A stretch of DNA of 9,834 nucleotides. Source: Parabacteroides sp. GTDB lineage: Bacteria > Bacteroidota > Bacteroidia > Bacteroidales > Tannerellaceae. How positions within the stretch are numbered: position 1 is the stretch's first letter; every line of letters starts with the position of its first letter. Below are positions 6,130 to 9,834 of this stretch, piece after piece. A program made the translations under genes and the position numbers. Where the stretch lies: positions 1-9,834 of the forward strand of contig DXRF01000094.1 in assembly GCA_019411205.1 (NCBI GenBank). Reading direction: 5' to 3'. The notes beneath the pieces were generated by a model that saw only the letters and a program-made list of their open reading frames with translations, ran no database searches and was not told the DNA's origin.

Positions 6130-8799
6130 ATGAGAAAGCTATATATCCTGATTTTTAGTCTGTTGATTTTCACCGGAGCCGCATTCGGGCAGACGGTGAA
6201 GGGACATGTCTATGACGCAGAAACTCATGAACCGCTGCCGGGCGTCAACATCACCTACAAGAAAATAAACGGGGATACGGACGGAACCATATCGGATACC
6301 GACGGAGCCTACGAAATCGCATTGCCGGACGGTGGGATCGACCTCCTGTTCAGTTACATCGGATACGAAAACAAACAACTCCCGCTGATACTCCGCAAAG
6401 GGGATGTCAAGACAAAGGATGTCTATATGAATATCAAAACGAACCTGTTGGGAGACGTGGTGATCAGTGCCGGACGCTTCGAACAGAAACTAAGCGATGT
6501 CACCGTTTCGATGGACCTGCTGAAAGCAGGCGATATCGCCAAGCAGGCCCCTACCGACCTGAGTTCGACCCTGAACACGATGCCGGGTGTGGATATCAAC
6601 GACAAACAACCCTCCATACGTGGCGGTAACGGATGGACCTACGGGGTCGGTTCGCGCAGCCTTGTGCTGGTAGACGGCATGAGCGCTCTGAGTTCGGGCA
6701 ACGGAGTGATCAACTGGAACATCGTCCCGCTCGAAAACATCGAACAGGTAGAGGTGATGAAGGGTGCTTCCTCCGTGCTCTACGGTTCATCAGCCCTGAA
6801 CGGGGTGATCAACATCCGCACGAAACGGCCGGGGCTCACCCCGACCACAAGCGCCCGCGCCTATGTCGGGGTCTACGACCATCCGGCTCATGACGAATAT
6901 GAAGGGGCGGACGTCTCGCACGCACGGCGGATCGGGAACTTCGATGTGTCGGGTGGGCTCAACCTGTTTTCCGACGACGGATACCGCGAGCAGGGATACA
7001 ACCGGCGCCTGCGGCTCGGAGGCAATATGACGTACCACCATCCGATGAAAGAGGGGAAACTGCTGAACTACGGGTTCAACTTCAACTATCTGGCCGACAA
7101 ATATGCCGACTTCTTCATCTGGCGTTCTCCGGTGGAAGTCTACCGGCCGTCGTCCATTGCCAACATGGGGCGCAAGGGGAATACCTTTTATATCGACCCG
7201 TTCTTCAACTTTACCAATCCGGCCAACAACACCTCACACAAGATCAAAACACGCTTCTATTACCGAGGAGACAACATCATCGACGGAAGCTCCGGCCGCA
7301 AATCGATCGACGATATCTTAGGCAATATGGGGAGCGATGCCGCCACAGTCAACGCCTATATCGACAACATCAAGAACGGAGACTACAGCCCGTTCCTCCC
7401 ACTGATCCAACCGATATTACAAGGAGACCTGAACGGGATCGTAGACGGGGCCGTCAACATCCTGAACGGAGTATTCCCGACTGCCACGACAGCCGACTAC
7501 TGCGACCTGATCTCCTGGGTGATGAACAACAACAAGGAGAATGTACCTAAAGGGACAGACAAGAACTACACCTACTACATCGACTACCAGTTCAATAAGA
7601 AATGGGACAACGGGAGCCAGATCACCGCCGGAGCGACCTACGAACATATGAAAAGCATTTCGAAAACCACCGGGACACACGACAGCGACAATGCCGCCCT
7701 GTTCGTCCAGTACGACCAGCGTTTCTTCGACCGCTTGAGCGTATCGGCCGGTATGCGTGCCGAATACTACCGGGTGGACAACTATCTGCGGGAGGCGGAT
7801 ACCAAATTGTTCGGAACCAAGATCCCGGTCAAACCGATTTTCCGTGCCGGACTGAACTACCAGCTTGCCGACTACAGCTTTATCCGTGCCAGCTTCGGGC
7901 AAGGTTACCGCTATCCTTCGCTGACCGAGAAATATGCCCGCAAGGACATCGGCGGTGTCGGCGTGTATCCGAACAAGGAAGTGAATGCCGAAAAGGGCAT
8001 GAACGCCGAACTGGGTTTCAAACAGGGATACAAGTTCGGAAATCTGACGGGATTTTTCGACCTGGCCGGGTTCTATACCCAGTATACCGACATGATCGAA
8101 TTCCGTTTCGGCATTTTCAACAATACGACTTTCCAGTATATTAACGGCACGCGCGACCTCCTGAGCATGATCGCCCACGACCAGATGCCGGGAGTCGGCG
8201 CCCAGTTCTATAACGTGTCGAAAGCGCGTATCTACGGAGCAGAAGTCAGTACAAACGGTGTCTACACGTTCAACCCTACTACTACGTTGAGCTACAACTT
8301 AGGGTATGTATTCATCGAACCGGAAGATGCCGGCTACAAGAAAAAGAACGAAGAAGAAGCGGCCTACGACGATCCGATGCACATGAAAGAGAAGTCCAAC
8401 ACATCCAAATACCTGAAGTACCGCCAAAAACACACGGTGAAAGCGGTTCTCGACTTCCAGTGGAAACGATTGACGTTGGGGACCAATATTGTGTGGAAAA
8501 GCAAAACGCTGGCCGTCGACTACCTGATGGTAGACGAACGGGCGAAGGAACAGCCGGAGATCATGGACTACGTACGCGACATCCTCTTCGGCAACGTAAA
8601 CGGGCAAACACTTCATTCCTATTGGGCAAAAAACAACACGCCCTACTGCGTGGTCGACCTGCGTGCAGGCGTGAAGATCACAAAGGAACTATCTTTCCAG
8701 TTCATGGTGAACAACCTGTTCAACAAGGAATACAGTACACGTCCGATGCTAGTCGCCGCACCCCGCACCTACGTCATGCAGCTGAGCGCGAACTTCTGA
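6130..8799 (+). CDS. TonB-dependent outer-membrane receptor
   Basis: This is a ligand-gated beta-barrel importer of 889 residues, energised by TonB-ExbB-ExbD. The signal peptide spans residues 1-20 (cleavage likely FG/QT). Residues about 22-100 are a CarboxypepD_reg-like domain (VKGHVYDAETHEPLPGVNI, then SYIGYE). A TonB-box-like stretch LGDVVISAG lies at 107-115. The plug runs about 115-232 with the typical VMKGASSVLYGSSALNGVI segment, and the barrel from about 240 to the C-terminal phenylalanine (LSANF). FGQGYRYPSLTEKY at 609-622 is a common barrel motif of siderophore, heme and vitamin receptors. It is shorter than usual SusC proteins and has no SusD neighbour, so it is nearer the BtuB/FecA-like group. 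An insertion at about 381-480 is probably an extracellular loop. The substrate is not determined. Confidence 0.93.
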   Translation: MRKLYILIFSLLIFTGAAFGQTVKGHVYDAETHEPLPGVNITYKKINGDTDGTISDTDGAYEIALPDGGIDLLFSYIGYENKQLPLILRKGDVKTKDVYMNIKTNLLGDVVISAGRFEQKLSDVTVSMDLLKAGDIAKQAPTDLSSTLNTMPGVDINDKQPSIRGGNGWTYGVGSRSLVLVDGMSALSSGNGVINWNIVPLENIEQVEVMKGASSVLYGSSALNGVINIRTKRPGLTPTTSARAYVGVYDHPAHDEYEGADVSHARRIGNFDVSGGLNLFSDDGYREQGYNRRLRLGGNMTYHHPMKEGKLLNYGFNFNYLADKYADFFIWRSPVEVYRPSSIANMGRKGNTFYIDPFFNFTNPANNTSHKIKTRFYYRGDNIIDGSSGRKSIDDILGNMGSDAATVNAYIDNIKNGDYSPFLPLIQPILQGDLNGIVDGAVNILNGVFPTATTADYCDLISWVMNNNKENVPKGTDKNYTYYIDYQFNKKWDNGSQITAGATYEHMKSISKTTGTHDSDNAALFVQYDQRFFDRLSVSAGMRAEYYRVDNYLREADTKLFGTKIPVKPIFRAGLNYQLADYSFIRASFGQGYRYPSLTEKYARKDIGGVGVYPNKEVNAEKGMNAELGFKQGYKFGNLTGFFDLAGFYTQYTDMIEFRFGIFNNTTFQYINGTRDLLSMIAHDQMPGVGAQFYNVSKARIYGAEVSTNGVYTFNPTTTLSYNLGYVFIEPEDAGYKKKNEEEAAYDDPMHMKEKSNTSKYLKYRQKHTVKAVLDFQWKRLTLGTNIVWKSKTLAVDYLMVDERAKEQPEIMDYVRDILFGNVNGQTLHSYWAKNNTPYCVVDLRAGVKITKELSFQFMVNNLFNKEYSTRPMLVAAPRTYVMQLSANF

Positions 8800-8808
8800 T
8801 ACCATCCG

Positions 8809-9381
8809 TCAGATACGGGCCGCAAGCAAATCTTCTATGACTTTAGGATAATGAGCGTATTCGAGTGCGTGCACTTTCGCGGCAACCTCTTCCGGCGTAT
8901 CAGACGGCAGGACAGGACATTTTGCCTGGAAGATAACCGTCCCTTCGTCGTAATGCTCGTCTATGTAATGGATGGTTATGCCGGTTTCCCGTTCGCCGGC
9001 AGCAACGACCGCCTCGTGCACGTGCATCCCGTACATACCTTTACCGCCGTACTTAGGCAAAAGGGAAGGATGAATATTGACGATTTTACCAGGGTAGGCA
9101 TTTAGCAGAGGATCAGATATCTTATTCATGAAGCCGGCAAGGACAATCAGATCCGTATCATATTCCGCAAGTTTTGCCAGGACAGGCGCCCCGTCTGCAA
9201 AGTCTTCCCTCGAAAAGACAAAAGAAGGAACACCCAACTTATTCACCCGGGCATGCACGCCTACGTTACGGTTATTAGACAAAACAACCGCCACTTTAAC
9301 GGTTTCACTTTTAGAGAAATATCGGGCGATATTCTCCGCGTTCGTACCCGATCCGGAGGCAAAAATTGCTACGTTTTTCAT
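8809..9381 (-). CDS. purN: Phosphoribosylglycinamide formyltransferase
   Basis: PurN transfers the formyl group of 10-formyltetrahydrofolate to GAR, the third step of purine synthesis, in the cytoplasm. The substrate loop FASGSGTN is at residues 7-14, NIHPSLLPKYGGKG at 102-115 holds catalytic Asn102 and His104, and the catalytic Asp is probably Asp145 in HYDEGTV. A short insertion after the KYGGKG loop, relative to the E. coli enzyme, is usual in Bacteroidetes. The frame is open to an ATG at 9405, but the ATG at 9379-9381 is preferred. An AGGAG lies five bases before it (9387-9391, minus strand), and the protein then starts MKNVAIFASGSGTN like its relatives, at 190 residues. It is convergent with the receptor gene (9-base gap) and divergent from acpP. 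Confidence 0.95.
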   Translation of the reverse strand: MKNVAIFASGSGTNAENIARYFSKSETVKVAVVLSNNRNVGVHARVNKLGVPSFVFSREDFADGAPVLAKLAEYDTDLIVLAGFMNKISDPLLNAYPGKIVNIHPSLLPKYGGKGMYGMHVHEAVVAAGERETGITIHYIDEHYDEGTVIFQAKCPVLPSDTPEEVAAKVHALEYAHYPKVIEDLLAARI

Positions 9382-9449
9382 GTTTTCTCCTATTTTTGTG
9401 CACAAGAAAAGAAAAAATGTGCAGTTTTCCGCATTTTTAGCTTATTAAA

Positions 9450-9482
9450 TTTGCTTTGTAACATAAAAAATTCTTTTCTTTG
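9450..9482 (+). promoter_or_regulatory. Candidate acpP promoter
   Basis: TTTG at 9450-9453 and TTTCTTTG at 9475-9482 are separated by 21 bases, matching the Bacteroidetes -33/-7 arrangement with one mismatch in the -7 box (TT for TA). A leader of about 45 bases would follow, AT-rich and without a Shine-Dalgarno sequence. The other boxes in this gap (TAAATTTG at 9446-9453 on the plus strand and at 9488-9495 on the minus strand) are alternatives; the second could serve purN. Confidence 0.4.
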
Positions 9483-9535
9483 CACTGCAAATTTAAAAAG
9501 TATATTCGTATTTATTAATCTAAATTGAAAAAGTT

Positions 9536-9772
9536 ATGTCTGAAGTTGCTGAAAGAGTAAAAGCTATCATCGTTGACAAGTTAAGTGTTGAAGAAACAGA
9601 AGTTACAAACGAAGCAAGCTTTACTAACGATTTAGGAGCAGACTCTCTTGACACTGTAGAACTGATTATGGAATTCGAAAAGGAATTCGGTATTTCTATT
9701 CCTGATGATCAAGCAGAAAAGATTACAACTGTAGGCGACGCCATTGCTTACATCGAAGCTAACGCGAAGTAA
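9536..9772 (+). CDS. acpP: Acyl carrier protein
   Basis: This is the 78-residue carrier of growing acyl chains in type II fatty acid synthesis. Ser37 in the motif GADSLDTVELIMEFE takes the 4'-phosphopantetheine arm. The protein is acidic and helical, and its length is that of canonical AcpP. The start follows an A-rich leader (GAAAAAGTT) without a Shine-Dalgarno sequence, which is normal in this phylum. Codon choice is more AT-rich than in the genes to the left. It is followed after 21 bases by fabF and is divergent from purN, as in other Bacteroidetes. Confidence 0.97.
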   Translation: MSEVAERVKAIIVDKLSVEETEVTNEASFTNDLGADSLDTVELIMEFEKEFGISIPDDQAEKITTVGDAIAYIEANAK

Positions 9773-9777
9773 TCAAT

Positions 9778-9792
9778 CCTTTTAATTAAAGG
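9778..9792 (+). repeat. Small inverted repeat between acpP and fabF
   Basis: CCTTT (9778-9782) and AAAGG (9788-9792) pair around TAATT. The downstream arm ends one base before the fabF ATG. It may affect fabF translation or transcript processing, but a 5-bp stem is weak. Confidence 0.3.
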
Positions 9793-9793
9793 T

Positions 9794-9834
9794 ATGGAAT
9801 TAAAAAGAGTTGTAGTAACAGGTCTTGGAGCTAT
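9794..9834 (+). CDS. fabF: 3-oxoacyl-ACP synthase II, 5' fragment
   Basis: The window ends after 13 full codons, MELKRVVVTGLGA. This is the typical N-terminus of FabF (R-VVVTG-G), the condensing enzyme that elongates acyl-ACP. Its position directly after acpP supports the call. The catalytic Cys-His-His residues lie beyond the window. Confidence 0.85.
   Translation, partial: MELKRVVVTGLGA

Noticed and set aside
7417..8178. 253-codon open frame on the minus strand inside the receptor gene
   Set aside because: It lies wholly antisense to a well-supported receptor coding region, has no recognisable family, and is explained by codon bias of the real gene.
8795..8813. TCTGA/TCAGA stem spanning the receptor and purN stop codons as a bidirectional terminator
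   Set aside because: The stem is five bases and lacks a T-tract; it mainly reflects the two facing TGA stops.
9382..9405. Upstream in-frame ATG of purN at 9405, adding eight residues
   Set aside because: The ATG at 9381 has an AGGAG at proper spacing and gives the conserved N-terminus; the longer form has no such support.

Overview
The window reads as chromosome of a gut Bacteroidales bacterium, most likely Parabacteroides or a close relative. The evidence is the Bacteroidetes-type promoter boxes (TAnnTTTG), mostly weak or absent Shine-Dalgarno sequences, a lipoprotein with an acidic tail after the lipid cysteine, a TonB receptor with an N-terminal CarboxypepD_reg-like domain, and the order purN / acpP / fabF typical of this phylum. 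The genus call is an impression from protein similarity and was not tested.

Layout. Positions 1-692 are AT-rich and largely non-coding. They hold a hairpin-forming repeat with 22-nt tandem units, dispersed GGTGAAGG/CCTTCACC motifs, a dyad, and at most one doubtful small ORF. Next on the plus strand come an uncharacterised protein with an exodeoxyribonuclease-X-C-terminal-like motif (693-1547), pdxB (1583-2695) and an MFS transporter (2714-3913). The last two probably form an operon.

The middle is an apparent uptake locus. An AraC-family regulator (3921-4772, minus) is divergent from a two-gene operon of a probable surface lipoprotein (4928-6118) and a TonB-dependent outer-membrane receptor (6130-8799). 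By analogy with other lipoprotein-receptor pairs of Bacteroidetes, the lipoprotein would capture a ligand and hand it to the receptor, with the AraC protein controlling expression. The ligand cannot be read from the sequence.

The right end is housekeeping: purN (minus, start corrected to 9381), acpP (9536-9772) and the first 13 codons of fabF (from 9794). acpP and fabF are more AT-rich in codon choice than the accessory genes to their left.

No tRNA, rRNA, CRISPR array, transposase or integrase was seen. The most interesting items are the repeat-rich leader region, the unclassified ExoX-C-like protein with its unusually strong ribosome binding site, and the AraC/lipoprotein/receptor locus with a receptor insertion of about 100 residues. 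None is clearly a new system from sequence alone.
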